DNA from: Simmondsia chinensis
Taxonomy: Eukaryota; Streptophyta; Magnoliopsida; Caryophyllales; Simmondsiaceae
Assembly: GCA_018398585.1 (NCBI GenBank)
Contig: JAGTTD010000010.1
Location: forward strand, 30,978,638-31,042,637
Length of the DNA: 64,000 nucleotides
Direction of reading: 5' to 3'
Both the position numbers and the translations under genes were made by a program. Under the pieces are notes generated by a model. That model saw only the letters and a list, made by a program, of their open reading frames with translations, did not search any database and was not told where the DNA came from. Shown here in pieces: positions 34,267-45,257 of the stretch. How positions within the stretch are numbered: the first letter of the stretch is position 1; every line of letters starts with the position of its first letter.

Positions 34267-34693
34267 TGATACAACCTTGGCTTCCCAGCACCCACCAAAC
34301 CCCCATAACGCATGACGTCAAGGCTTCAGCTCACCTACCTGAATGCCGCTTGCTCTAGCATTCCTGTCTTTTAGGCACATCCAAACTATCTCTCCCTTGC
34401 CACGTAATCACTAGATATTTTACTAGATATTTAGCACCTTCATCTATAAATAGGAGAAGTTAATTACTTTAGGGTTCATACTTTTGTGATGTGAACTTTC
34501 TTCTCCTCCCTCAAAATCTCTCTGTATCTCCTCCCTTTTCTCTTATATAATTCCTCCATTTTGGAGCTTATAATCATACTTATACATAAATACATACAAA
34601 GGGGCAGCCACTTAATGCCTTGTAGGCCTAATTACTTGTTTGGTTGAGTGTTGATTCCATTGACTGACCTTAAATAGATCTAAGTTCGTATCA
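34267..34693 (+). repeat. Gypsy left LTR
   Basis: Carries a TATA box TATAAATA at 34445-34452 in the context CATCTATAAATAGGAG, matched at 40082-40089 in the right LTR. It ends GTTCGTATCA directly before the PBS. Confidence 0.9.
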
Positions 34694-34696
34694 ATT

Positions 34697-34714
34697 GGTA
34701 TCAAAGTAACCCAT
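34697..34714 (+). other. Gypsy primer-binding site
   Basis: TGGTATCAAAGTAACCC starts about three bases after the LTR. It is tRNA-Met-like and sets the plus orientation. Confidence 0.65.
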
Positions 34715-34754
34715 CCTCGGTGTATTACTGTTCATACGCTGGTTGGAGAATTAC

Positions 34755-35510
34755 CATGGCGGACGGGACCTGATCTCAGATTTTGCTAAGGGAGATTGAG
34801 GAATCCCATGATTGGCGGTTTACCACAATGGAACAGTCGATGAACGAGATCAAGCAAGCTGTTAATGGCCTCTCGGTCCAGATCGGCTAACGCCCCCTGC
34901 AGCGCCTGAGTCGCCACGCACCAGTGAGCATGGTGCTCAAGCCCCATTTCCTCCGTGAGGTAACTATCAAGTACCGACTCGTTTAACTAAGATTGATTTT
35001 CCGAAATTTAGTTGGGAGGGGTGATGGATGGATTCATCGGTGTGAGAGATACTTCTCCACTGATCAAACTCCGGATGAATTGAAGGTGATGTTTGCGAGT
35101 GTAGCTATGGAGGGAAATGCGCAAAAACGGCATGATTCATTTGAGGAATCATGGCCTAGATAGGCTGTCATGCCGCGGGAGGTGTATGCCCTAAAAATCC
35201 TAGCTCGATTAAGGAAATCATCCGATAAGCCCCTAACAGAATTGATGAAGCTATGACTTAGGGGTAGTGTGGATGAGTTTCTTAGTAGATTTCAGTTGTT
35301 GGTAAATCATTGTGGCTATATGAGGAACAAAAGATTAGTATGCTTATGAGTGGGTTGCATGATGATATATTAGGGTGGATTCGAATATTCAAACCCAATT
35401 CCGTACACGATGTCGTTGTTTTAGCTAAACAACAGGAGTGAAATTGTCAATTCGCTGAGGGGGTCCCCGGAAAGAACCCCCAAAGAACAACCCCGATTTT
35501 ACCATTACAG
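34755..35510 (+). pseudogene. Gypsy gag
   Basis: Begins at ATG 34755 ('MADGT', then a stop), with 'FTTMEQSMNEIKQAVNGL', 'TKIDFPKFS', 'FSTDQTPDELK' and 'MEGNAQKRHDSFEES' read in shifting frames, the standard gypsy capsid order. Zinc-knuckle remnants ('CAMCNRA') lie at about 35718-35740. Stops every 20-60 codons. Confidence 0.65.
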
Positions 35511-35799
35511 GATACTTGACTCGTAGCTGCTAGGTCTCTATTTTTACCCATCCACTCTCCTCCTTGCCCACTGCCTCATCTTTTACCCGCCCCAGTTGGA
35601 CCTTTGCAAGCCACCCCATGGAGCCAATTGTGTTTAACTCCTGCTGAGTTAGATGACTTACGTGCTCGCAACCTCTATTTTTACCACCGGGAACATTTCA
35701 CTTGGGGTCATCAATGCGCCATGTGCAATCGCGCCCGAGTGTTCTAACTTGAGGCGGATGATGAAGATTCTGATGCTGACAACACCTTACCACCAGATC

Positions 35800-36207
35800 A
35801 TGCCCCAAACCGGGTAACTAATCCCCACATCTTTATCCATGCTCTGGAAGGTGTCCCACATTGTCGAAGAATGTGTGTTTGGGCTCAACATCAGCGCTAC
35901 TCATTGAGCATCATCATCGATAGGGGTAGCATTCATAATTTTTTGGATGCCGACTTCGCCAGGCTCATTGACTGCCCCATTGATACAGCCAATTGACCTT
36001 CCATGGCTGTCGCTGATGGGAAACCGATAGTCTGTATGGGTATCTGCGGCAACTTCTGTTGGTGCCTATAGGATGCTGCCATCCATTCCGATGTGTTACT
36101 TATTCTATTATCTGGGTGTGACATGGTTTTGGGGATTAAGTGGCTTCATACTCTTGGGGATGTTCTTAGGAATTTTTTCGAGCTTCGTATGGCTTTCAAC
36201 CTTTGAG
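35800..36207 (+). pseudogene. Gypsy protease
   Basis: The translation includes 'SLSIIIDRGSIHNFLDADFA' (the expected D-S-G is D-R-G, so the active site is changed), 'AVADGKPIV' and 'GCDMVLGIKWLHTLGDVLRN'. These are diagnostic of gypsy protease. It carries two in-frame stops. Cuts Gag-Pol in active elements. Confidence 0.7.
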
Positions 36208-36399
36208 ATCGTTGCTACACTCTACAAGGGACCCGCCCACCCCGTTTAAAGCCCAATACCGAGAGCACGTTTTCTTCTCTTCTGAAGACTTTTGCTTCCT
36301 TCTTTGCTATTTCGGTTATGTCAGCATCCAGCTCGCCCCTTTGCTTCTCGGTAACCAAGGTTCCGTGAATAGAGGATGCTCCGCTTGATCTACAGGCCT

Positions 36400-38030
36400 T
36401 ATTTAGCTAGTCCAATGATGTCTTTACCGCCTCCCCTAGCTACCTTATTCACACTAATTCTTCGATCATCGAATACCGCTTAAGGAGGGTAGTAACCCCG
36501 CAACATTCACCCTTACCGGTGTCTCCTTTTCCAGAATGATATCATCTATTCTTTGATAAAGGAGATGTTACTTGCCAAGGTTATCCAGAATAGCAATTCC
36601 CCTTCCCCTCGCCAGTGGTTCTCGTTAAGAAAAAAAGATGGTTCTTAGCATCTCTGTGTAGATTACCAGGCCCTTAACAAGATGATTGTCAAAAACAAGT
36701 TCCCTATCCCCATTGTTGAGGAGTTCCTTGATGAGCTGGGTGGTGCCGCTTTCTTTTCCAAGATCAATCTTAAGTCCGGTTATTGGCAAGTACGGATGTC
36801 CGCCGACGATGTCCCAAAGACAGCTTTCCGCAACCACTCTGGACATTATGAGTTTACCATGATGCCCTTTGGATTGTCGAATGCTCCGTCCACATTTCAG
36901 ACTCTAATGAATGACTTGTTCCGACCTTTCCTTCGGTGGTTCATCCTCATCTTCTTTGATGACATGCTTATATGCAATGCTACCTAGTCGATTCATTTAG
37001 CCCATCTCCAAATTGTCTTAGGCATTCTGGGTGCCAATCACCTTACTGCCAATTGCTAGGGCTGTTCAAAAAATCCGTAACCAAAATACCTAACTGAATT
37101 CCCGAAATACCAACCCGAAAATGCGGCTAACCATACCAAATTTCTGGGTCCGTTAACCAAATTGAAAAAATTTGAAGTACATGAGACGGTAACGGTTAGT
37201 GATTTTGTTCATTCCTGTTAACTGATTTGCCGAAATAGTATATATCATGTATATATTTTTACATGTTAATGATATTATATTGTTAATTAAGTATGTTTTT
37301 TCTAGCATATAGGTGAATATTTCATAATACATGATCAATTTTATCCTTTTTCCCAATTCATCTCCTAGTATCAAGTATTCGTGCCCTATTGTTACATCTC
37401 AGGAATTAACTAAGCACTACTGTACTACAATCCAATGCTATTCGTTTGCCCACATATTGATTAAAATGATGAGATATTATATGTTTAATTTTTTTAGAAT
37501 TAGATTATAAGCTTATAATTTGTTAAATATTCTCGTGTTTTTAGATATTTATAAACCTTTAGAAGATAAATTATATAACAAGAAAGATGCATTGTATCGT
37601 TTTTTCGGCTACCGGTTAATCGGCATTACCGACCTGAGTTACTGAATTACTAAAAGTCGGTTAACCAGTCTTTTCGGTTATGGTAACAGTTAGAGATTTT
37701 TAAGTATTTTGGCCATGGTTAACCGAATCGAAATACCTTTTGGTACGGTTAACCAAACTATGAACACCCTACCAATTGCGCCCAGTGCACGTTTGGCGCT
37801 GCCATATTGAGTACTTGGGACACTTAGTCTCCAAAGACGATGTTGCCGCCAATCCGAAGAAACTTGAAGCTATCGCCAACTAGCCTCGCCCACAGTCATT
37901 GAAACAACTCCGCGGTTTCCAGGGTTTATCTGGATACTATCGCCACTTTATTGCACATCATGGCGTCATTGCTAGGCCATTGACTAGCCTCCTCAAGAAG
38001 GATAACTTCTTCTAGAATCCGATGGCTGAG
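36400..38030 (+). pseudogene. Gypsy reverse transcriptase, split by a hAT element
   Basis: Part 1 (36540-37056): 'SPVVLVKKKDGS', then the open piece 36682-36987 with 'NKFPIPIVEEFLDEL', 'FFSKINLKSGYWQVRM', 'KTAFRNHSGHYEFTMMPFGL' and 'IFFDDMLI' at the catalytic site (F-F-D-D for Y-x-D-D, both Asp kept). Part 2 (37772-38030): 'ILEYLGHLVSKDDVAANPKK' and '[16 protein letters not shown]'. The 715-bp insertion and several stops inactivate it. Confidence 0.85.
37057..37771. mobile_element. Non-autonomous hAT element, perfect 8-bp TSD
   Basis: Flanked by CCAATTGC at 37049-37056 and 37772-37779. Termini TAGGGCTGTTCA and (reverse complement of the right end) TAGGGTGTTCA are hAT-type. GGTTAAC/GTTAACC and AACCGA motifs are repeated near both ends, probably transposase-binding sites. 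No coding. It lies inside the gypsy RT gene and is therefore younger than it. Confidence 0.85.
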
Positions 38031-38039
38031 CTCGCCTTC

Positions 38040-38370
38040 AATTACCGGAAACACGTCGTGATATACTGGCTCTTTCTGACTTCACACAACCTTTTATCAT
38101 AGAGACTAATGCTTCCGGCACTAAGATTGGCACCGGCAGGCCCTTAGCTTATATTAGTCGTACTCTTGAACGCCGCCATTAGGGTCTATCGGTTTATGAG
38201 AGAGAATTGCTAGCCATTGTTTTGGCCATGGAAAAATGGAAGCAATACATTACTGGTCGTTATTTCATAATCCGGGCTGATTTAAAAAGCCCCAAGTTTC
38301 TTCTTTGAAGAGCGGTTGTCCACTTCACTCCAGCGCTTGTGGCTATTCCGCTTGATTTGACTATGATATT
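38040..38370 (+). pseudogene. Gypsy RNase H
   Basis: Reads 'FIIETNASGTKIGTG' (first catalytic Asp replaced: ETNASG for xTDASG), 'PLAYISRTLE' and 'LSVYERELLAIVLAMEKWKQ' plus 'ITGRYFIIRAD'. Frameshifted. The changed Asp means no activity is expected even if expressed. Confidence 0.7.
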
Positions 38371-39280
38371 GTGTACAAGAAGAGCTTTGAGAACCGGGCA
38401 GTCGATGCCCTCTCCTACCTTTCGGGCACCGAAGTCCTGTGCATGGTGTTATCATCCATCTCCTCCGACTTTTTCGAAAGCTTGAAGGCTTCTTGGTCTA
38501 CTACCCCTACTTTATCCCGCATTACAACCGATAAGTTGGCGGAGCCTCTTTCCCACCCTCGCTACGCTTGGCGTCAGGACCATTTGCACTACAACGACTG
38601 TCTTGTTGTTGGCGATGACACCAACCTATGACAAGTCATCTTATTATGGCTTCATGACTCCATCCAAGGGGACCATTCAGGCATAGTCACCACTTATCGT
38701 CGCATACATCCATTATTTTACAGGAAGGGCCTTCGCAGTGGTATCCAAGATTATATCCACCAATGTTCTATCTGCCAACGCAACAAGGATGAGACTTCGG
38801 CACCCGCTGGTCTTCTCCAACCACTTTTGATTCCCTCTTCAGTGTGGAATAGTATTTCTCTGGACTTCGTTGAAGGCTTGCCACCATCAGAGGGATGCTC
38901 GGTTATTCTTGTAGTGGTGGATTGTCTTACGAAGTATGCGCACTTTTTATCACTCACCCATCCGTATACAGTAGTCGGAGTCACCACCTTCTTCTTGGAC
39001 CAGATCTACAATCTTCATGATCTTCCCAAGACTATCATCAGTGATTGTGATCCAATATTCACAAGCATTTTTTGGCGCGAACTTTTGTCTTGGTTGGGCA
39101 CTTGCCTCATTCTCTCATCGTCCTACCATTCGCAATCAGATGGACATACCGAGGTTCTCAACCGCTGTTTAGAAACATACTTACGATGCATGGTAAGTAA
39201 GCAACCTCGCCTGTGGAGTCGTTGGCTTCCTTTGGCAGAATGGTGGTACAATACTACTTTCCAATCCTTTGCATAGTCCA
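38371..39280 (+). pseudogene. Gypsy integrase
   Basis: 38371-38631 is the N-terminal region ('NRAVDALSYLSG'). The HHCC part follows ('CSICQRNKDET', about 38760-38800). The core 38827-39276 has the catalytic acids in 'ISLDFVEGLP', 'TIISDCDPIF' and 'DGHTEVLNRCLETYLRC', so the D,D,E set is present. The open reading is broken at 38630 and 39277. Confidence 0.85.
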
Positions 39281-39449
39281 CGCCTTTGCTCTTTGGTCAA
39301 CCGCAACCCATCCCCTTTCATACTTGCAAGCAAGTCCCCTGTCGATGCCGTTGATCGCAATCTCATTGCCCAGGAGGAATGTATCAGTCCCCTGCATCAT
39401 CACTTGTTTCATGCCCAAAACAGCATGAAACAATAGGCTGGCTGCCATC

Positions 39450-39903
39450 ACGTTGACCGCGAGTTTCAAGTTGGCAAATATGTGTGGCTTAAACTTCAAT
39501 CCTACCAACAGCATAGTGTTGACGCTCGTTGATTCAACAAACTTGTTCCCTGGTTTTACGAGCCTTTCTGGATTCTTGATCGCATTGGGGCCATCGCCTA
39601 ACGTCTTGAATTACTTGCTCATGCCGCCATCCATCGGACAATTCATGTTTCGCTCTAGAAACGCAATTTCTCTATTCCCGCCTCCAATGGTCCCTTACCG
39701 GATGTTTGGCCTTCGGCAGTAGTGCCTCCTCAGCTGCTCGCCATCTTGGATCGCAGACTGGTCAAGCATCGCCGCAACCCAGGTCTTGTTTAACGGGTTG
39801 GCCAAACCGCCGACGGCGTTACATGGGAGTTCCTTCGTGACTTCCAACTTCGTTTTCCAAATTTTCATCCTCGAGGACAAGGATTTTCTCATGGGGGCGG
39901 CAT
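39450..39903 (+). pseudogene. Gypsy integrase C-terminus, chromodomain-like, and PPT
   Basis: In shifting frames the region contains 'LLAILDRRLVKHRRNP' and 'VTWEFLRDFQLRFPNFH', the layout of a chromovirus integrase tail with chromodomain. A purine tract (CATGGGGGCGGCAT) touches the right LTR at 39904. Confidence 0.6.
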
Positions 39904-40320
39904 TGACACAACCCCGGCTTCCCAGCACCCGCCAAGTCCCCAAAACTCATGATGCCAAGGCTTCTGCTCGCCTATCCAAATGCCGCTTGCTCTAGCATTC
40001 CCGTCTTTCAGGCACATCCAAACTATCTCTCCCTTGCCATGTCACCACTAGATATTTTACTAGATATTTAGAACCTTCATCTATAAATAGGAGACGTTAG
40101 TTGTATTAGGGTTCATGCTTTGTGATGTGAACCTTCTGCTTCTCCCTCAAAATCTCTATATGTCTTCTCCCCTTTCTCTTGTTTAATTCCTTCATTTTGG
40201 AGCTTATACTCATACTTATACATAAATACATACAAAGGGGAAGCCAAATGCTGCCCAATTACTTGTTTTGTTGAGTGTTGATTCTATTGGTTGAGCTTGG
40301 GTGGATCTAAGTTCGTATCA
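39904..40320 (+). repeat. Gypsy right LTR
   Basis: Pairs with 34267-34693 with moderate divergence and a small length difference. It ends GTTCGTATCA. Confidence 0.9.
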
Positions 40321-41745
40321 AGCTGTTATCTAGGGTGGATGTTAGGCCATCGGTTGTGGCTCTTAGAGGGGAGATGATCAATATTTCTAAATGACTCAAC
40401 CAATTATTTAGGAAACTAAGCATCATACTATGAAATTGCAACCTTCGACCAGTTTAGTGTGCTTCTTAGTTGAGTGGGTCTTTTGTGAAGTGGCGAGTTT
40501 CATGGTATTCTCATTTCTGAGGTTAGATTATTCTTTTCGAGAAAGACTCTTAGACTCCATTTGTTTCGAAGGAAAAAGAGATTCTTGAAAATGGTTTCCC
40601 CATTTTCCATTGTTTGATGCGCACTTTTTGACAGAAAACATTCTTCAAAGGAAAAGCTTTTCCTCCAAAATGGGGAAAATGTTTTCCTTTATAAAAGAAG
40701 AAAAGTCAACAATCTGAGTGGTTTAAAAAGTTTTTGGTGCATACGTGGTTGTAATATGGATCATACGAAAATGAATTAAACGTGATAGTAGATCGCTAGA
40801 GGTAATAATGCGGGATAAGGATCTGACAAATAATGATAAATCTAGTCTGACTTATCAAAAAAAAAAAAAAATAAATCTAGTCTGATCTTGGACAGAATTA
40901 TGTGATCTAATTTGATTTTCATTCCTAGCTACTATTTTTTATTTTAAAGGCCTTTACTACTTCATGATATAGTGAATATAATCAAGAAACAATGTTTACA
41001 TCAATCTAAGTATAAGAAAACTATTTATTGATTTACCTTTTCTTAAAATTACTTTTTCTTTCTAATATATATTTTTGACAATCTATCACTTAGGTACTCT
41101 AAGGTTTAATGATGTATCACACAAATATCCTAATTTTTCAATATATATAATAAGGTAAACCTGAGGTTCCAAGACTTTATAACTCAGGCACCTTGACGTT
41201 TAAGGATTTTATCAATTAGATACCATTTGCCAAAATTCGATCGATTTTTATTAGAAATTACTAGTGTGGAATATAACTATAACAATATATGTGTCATCTA
41301 GCATACTAATAGGGTTTTTAATTGTAAAATGCTAATATGACACATTATTTCATTAATACATAAATATGCTCTTTCATAATTCAGTGAATTGTTTTCTATA
41401 ATCTACTGAATTTTTGTTAAAAATATTAATATAATTATATATATGTTTGTAATCACCTATCACATCAATGTTCTATAATGAAAATTGATTAGATTCGGAT
41501 AAAAATTTACCATGCTTGATACTTGAATGATAAAATTTTGAAACATCAAGGAGAGCCTCATTGTATATTTTGAATAAGTAGGTTATCTAGGTGATAAATG
41601 GTCAAACATTAGATTCCTAAGTCAGAAATTTCTCATATTTTTCCATTAAAAAATAACTTATTCATAGCTAAATAAAGCATATATAACTTATAATGTGTAG
41701 TTTCCCTATATTATGTTATCTTATGGCAAGCAAGTAAGCAACATT

Positions 41746-41980
41746 CTCAGTGCTCTAAGGGCTCCTGCCTAAGCAGGGTCGGAGGGAGGGAGGATGGATG
41801 TACACAGTCTTACTCCTTAAGAGTGCTAACCTCAAGGGAGGATGTTTTCGAGAACCCCCTACCTGAGGGGTGCAAAATGAGGACTTCCCAGGAGGTCACT
41901 CATCTTGGTACTACCCTCGCCCAAGCACGCTTAACTTTGAAGTTTTAATGGAAGGTGCTTGCATGTTGGTACCCTCTTAG
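41746..41980 (-). mobile_element. SINE with a 5S rRNA-like head
   Basis: Imperfect 31-bp direct repeats (about 41715-41745 and 41981-42011) flank it. On the minus strand the first about 110 bp resemble plant 5S rRNA (see next entry). Then come AACATCCTCCC, AAGACTGTGTACATCCATCC, GACCCTGCTTAGGCAGGAGC and AGAGCACTGAGAATGTTGC, the body shared by the copies at 25813-25953, 48493-48629 and 52315-52600. RNA polymerase III transcription from the 5S internal promoter is inferred. Confidence 0.65.
41867..41977 (-). pseudogene. 5S rRNA-like sequence (SINE head)
   Basis: On the minus strand the recognisable 5S blocks appear in order: CTTCAAAGTTAAGCG-type (about 41930-41946), GTGCTTGGGCGAGGGTAGTA, CAAGATGAGTGACCTCCTGG, GAAGTCCTCA and GCACCCC. 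These follow the 3' two thirds of plant 5S rRNA with scattered changes. The 5' third (to 41977) is shortened and weaker. It is not a working 5S gene. Confidence 0.75.
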
Positions 41981-42121
41981 GTTATCTTATAACAAGCAAG
42001 CAAGCAACATTATGTTATCTTATAATAAAGTATAATATGATTAATAGAAAATTATTTCTTTTTAGAACAAATAAGCAATATTATGATGTGGGAGCACGTT
42101 TTTTCCGCTGAAACAAACAAT

Positions 42122-43867
42122 AGAAAACATAATAGGAATTTGTTTTTACTTCGAAAACCTTTTGACATTTCAATCCCAAAAGAGAATGTTTTTCAGAGAA
42201 AAAATACTTACTTTTTATCTTTGAATTGTTATCCGTTTCAATTTTATAATCACATGGGATTAGGTTTTAAATTTAAAAAAAAAAAAAAAAAACCCCTTCA
42301 GAGTAGTGTTCAAGTTGCTCCAAATGTTGTATGTCCTTTTGGCGAAACAATATGGGATTCTTTTTTTTTTTTTTTTTTTTTTTTTTGAACATTAATATGA
42401 GATTCTTTGAACTTGCCAAAACACTGAATCAGTACAAGTTGTTACAATTTTTTTTTATACCTCGAATAAATAATGAATTATTTAAATTTTATTTATTTTA
42501 TAACTATATATATATCATTTATTCGGTTTCTTAAAATATAATAGAATCTCGGTATTTTTTTGCCACATTTGTCTTTAAGCTTCATCATGTACCAGTTATA
42601 TTACAACCCGAGAAAAAACGTCCTAGTGTACTAGAACATATAGAATATTGAGTCAACAGGCACTTACTGAAAGATATGGATATAATAAATCACAACAGAT
42701 CATATCTCTATTATTAATGTAACTTACCAAATTATCCAACTTTTGAATCGTAAACCACGTTTAGTGAGTAATAACCCATTCTTTTTGCAGAGATGTTGCC
42801 CCTAGAGAACCAGCAAATTATGTAAAACATTGTCCCCACAAGCAACGACTAGCAAGTAGAACGATGCCTCTTGTGGAAAATGGTCAAAGTCAGGATAAAA
42901 TGACCAGCTTTGCCTATATGCCGCAATCGGAGAAGTAACCTAGGAAGGTGGCTGTGATAACTGTGGAGAACGAGGTAGTTGATGAGCATCTTAGTTGCTA
43001 GATTTGGATCTTGAGATAGGGAGGAACATAATTTGCATGCGTCTTCCATGCAATGATGGAATGATGCATTTGAGCAGCTTACAATAGCCTAAAATCAGGT
43101 TATAATCTTCAATTTAATAACATCGATAAAAGGTTACATTTGAGCAACCCACAACACTTGACCTAAACCTTGACCCACATCTCCCACAGGATCTAGAATA
43201 ATCCACAAAGAAGAAATTACAACTAATTTGAGTTAAAAAAGAAAAAAAGAAAAATCTAGATTAATCTAAAGAAGGAAGCTATTTCTAGGGTTTTACACAA
43301 CGAAATATCCTTACAATTAATTCACACTTTTTAACGGAATATTTTTCCTGTTTGATTCAAGGCTCATTTGTACAAGTTGCCCGTTTTGTATTACAACTAT
43401 ATCAGTAATTATAAAAAAATCTATTACGTATTTTCTTTTTCGACCACGTAATAAAAAACTGTTAGCTAACTAAATCCCTCAAAAAAAGTAAAGTAAATAC
43501 TACATGCTTATTTGATATCCTTTTTATTTGTGATTGTTGATTTATGAGAAATTAAATATTTTTTTAATTATTTTTCATGTTTTTTGGTTTTTGTAAAAAT
43601 TAACGGAAAATTGAATGTACAAAAAAAAAAAAAAAGGAAAATGATTGAAAATAAGATTTTCGATTTTGAAGGATAAAAAAGTTGCAAACCAAAGTTGTTA
43701 GAGTCGTGATTCTACTTAGGATCGTTAGAGATTTATAGGTTTAGAATTGTAGGATCAAATTAAGAGTCATAAGATTCTACTATATATATAATATTATTGT
43801 TTTTGGTATTTAAATTAGTTATATAGTTCACAAAAGTGGTGTATAACATCTCAACTTATAGGGTATA
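42122..43867. other. Intergenic, homopolymers, nothing recognised
   Basis: Contains A18 near 42274 and a T run at 42361-42386. A minus-strand open stretch of about 66 codons at 42849-43049 has protein-like composition but no recognised family. A 15-base A run is at 43621-43635. Confidence 0.4.
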
Positions 43868-44906
43868 TAGTACGAGTTAAAATAGGGTAAAGGGAACTAA
43901 TACACACTATAGAACCTTCTAGTAGTTTTTAACCTTCCCATACTTTAGTATAAATAAGGGTTTATTAGTATTTGGGTTGTTATATTGATGAGTGTTGTGT
44001 GTAGTTCTCCCTCTCCTCCTAATCTTCTTCTATGTGTCTCTCCTCTTCATCTACTATCTCTCTAATCATCTTCTTCTATACCTCATACTATTATAATTGT
44101 AAAGATACTCTATGATACGACACATATAAATGATATTATACTGACTTGCTACTGATATTGCGTTTGGGATTGTAATTGTGATTGGGAATTGAGCTTAGAT
44201 CGAGATTGACGGTGTTAGATTGAGTTAAGAGATTTTATTTCGTATCAATTGGTATCAGAGCTATTACTCCTCAGCTTCAACAATTAATTTCGCACTAAAT
44301 CAAGTATTTGGGGCTGGATTGTTAGATTTATAAAAGTAATGTGAGGAAATGTTAAAAAGGTTGGATAAAGGGTTAAAAAAATTCAGATTAGTTATAAAGA
44401 GAGGGAAGAAGAGTGGAGATCTATGTGTAGAAGTTACCTGACCACTGATTTGGAAGAAGATTGAGCTGTGGTGGGAGATCTGGTGATTTTAGAGGACAAC
44501 ATCACGATCTAGCGGTGGGGTGAAACCTTGACTTATTTTAATTATAATTACAGTTTTGCACTACAAACTCCTTATAATTATGGAATTATATTTTACTTTA
44601 AATTTTAAAGGCAAAAATTTTGACTTTTATTAGTTTTAAAAAAAATAATTGGGTAAAATTTATAATTTTTGTATTTGACCCGGGGAATTATTTATAGCTA
44701 GAATTTGGCTCGATACCTATGACTCTTTGGGACAAGGGTCTTTGGAGGGGAAAGTATTGATACGGGTCAAAATAGGGTAAAGGGAACTAATACACACTAT
44801 AGAACCTTCTAGTACTTTCTAGCCTTCCCATACTTTAGTATAAATAAGGTGTCACTAGTATTAGGGTTGTTAGTTGATGAGTGTTGTGTGTTGTTCCCTC
44901 TCTAAG
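43868..44906 (+). mobile_element. Short LTR retrotransposon (TRIM/LARD-like)
   Basis: Left LTR 43868-44246 (379 bp, ends TTTCGTATCA). A PBS TGGTATCAGAGC at 44249-44260 matches initiator tRNA-Met. The internal region is only about 511 bp. A purine tract GGAGGGGAAAG abuts the right LTR (44758 to about 44906), which is cut short where a MITE begins. LTR alignment includes AATAGGGTAAAGGGAACTAA and AGTATAAATAAGG. The internal piece holds GAGGACAACAT, like the end of a gypsy pol, so this may be a deletion derivative rather than a true TRIM. Confidence 0.75.
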
Positions 44907-44912
44907 AAATAA

Positions 44913-45257
44913 TAATGTGGAACATAATTCTGATAATATATAAGTATATTTTACGTATATTTTTAAAATAAAGTGTATCGGTTGTGTATTTGATGTGTTT
45001 TGGCTTAAACATGGAGTGTGTCAACACATACTTGGTGTCGATATATTATAAAATTGCTCTCTAGATGCTGTGTGTTGACATACAGATATTGTGTCTTGAC
45101 AAACAATATTATAGAAACTCTAGTCTCAAAGATTGGGATTGCGTGTTGACGCATGGAACATATCAAACACCCCACCAAGATACTTTATTTTGAAAATATA
45201 TTTACAAAGTATACTTATATATTATTAAAATCATGTTCTACATTAGTATTTTTAAGT
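44913..45257. mobile_element. MITE with about 90-bp inverted repeats
   Basis: The left arm contains AATGTGGAACATAATT, AATATATAAGTATATTTTAC and AAAATAAAGT. The reverse complement of the right arm has AATGTAGAACATGATT, AATATATAAGTATACTTTG and AAAATAAAGT. The centre carries repeated TGTGTTGACA motifs. No coding; superfamily unassigned. Confidence 0.65.

Larger units (their letters stand above)
34267..40320 (+). mobile_element. Ty3/gypsy (chromovirus-like) element, degenerate
   Basis: LTRs at 34267-34693 (427 bp) and 39904-40320 (417 bp) begin TGA(T/C)ACAACC and end TTCGTATCA. Flanking duplication is AACTG (34262-34266) versus AGCTG (40321-40325), one mismatch. The order gag-protease-RT-RNase H-integrase-CTD defines gypsy; the C-terminal region looks chromodomain-like. 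Every gene has stops or frameshifts, and a hAT element splits RT at 37057-37771. Confidence 0.9.
40553..42121. mobile_element. TIR DNA element, possibly Mutator-like, non-coding
   Basis: Left end CTCCATTTGTTTCGAAGGAA; reverse complement of right end CTATTGTTTGTTTCAGCGGA. Related end sequence occurs at about 56120-56300 and 60930-61100 (CTCCGTATGTTTCGGGGGAA). About 1.57 kb, no transposase, and it carries a SINE insertion at 41746-41980. The TSD is not clear, so the boundaries are approximate. Confidence 0.4.

Noticed and set aside
41867..41977. Functional 5S rRNA gene
   Set aside because: The 5' third is shortened and there are many substitutions; it is embedded in a SINE-like repeat and not in a 5S tandem array.
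41746..41980. Cassandra-type TRIM carrying 5S sequence in its LTR
   Set aside because: No LTR pair, PBS or PPT surrounds the 5S-like part, and the neighbouring body matches SINE copies that have their own TSDs.
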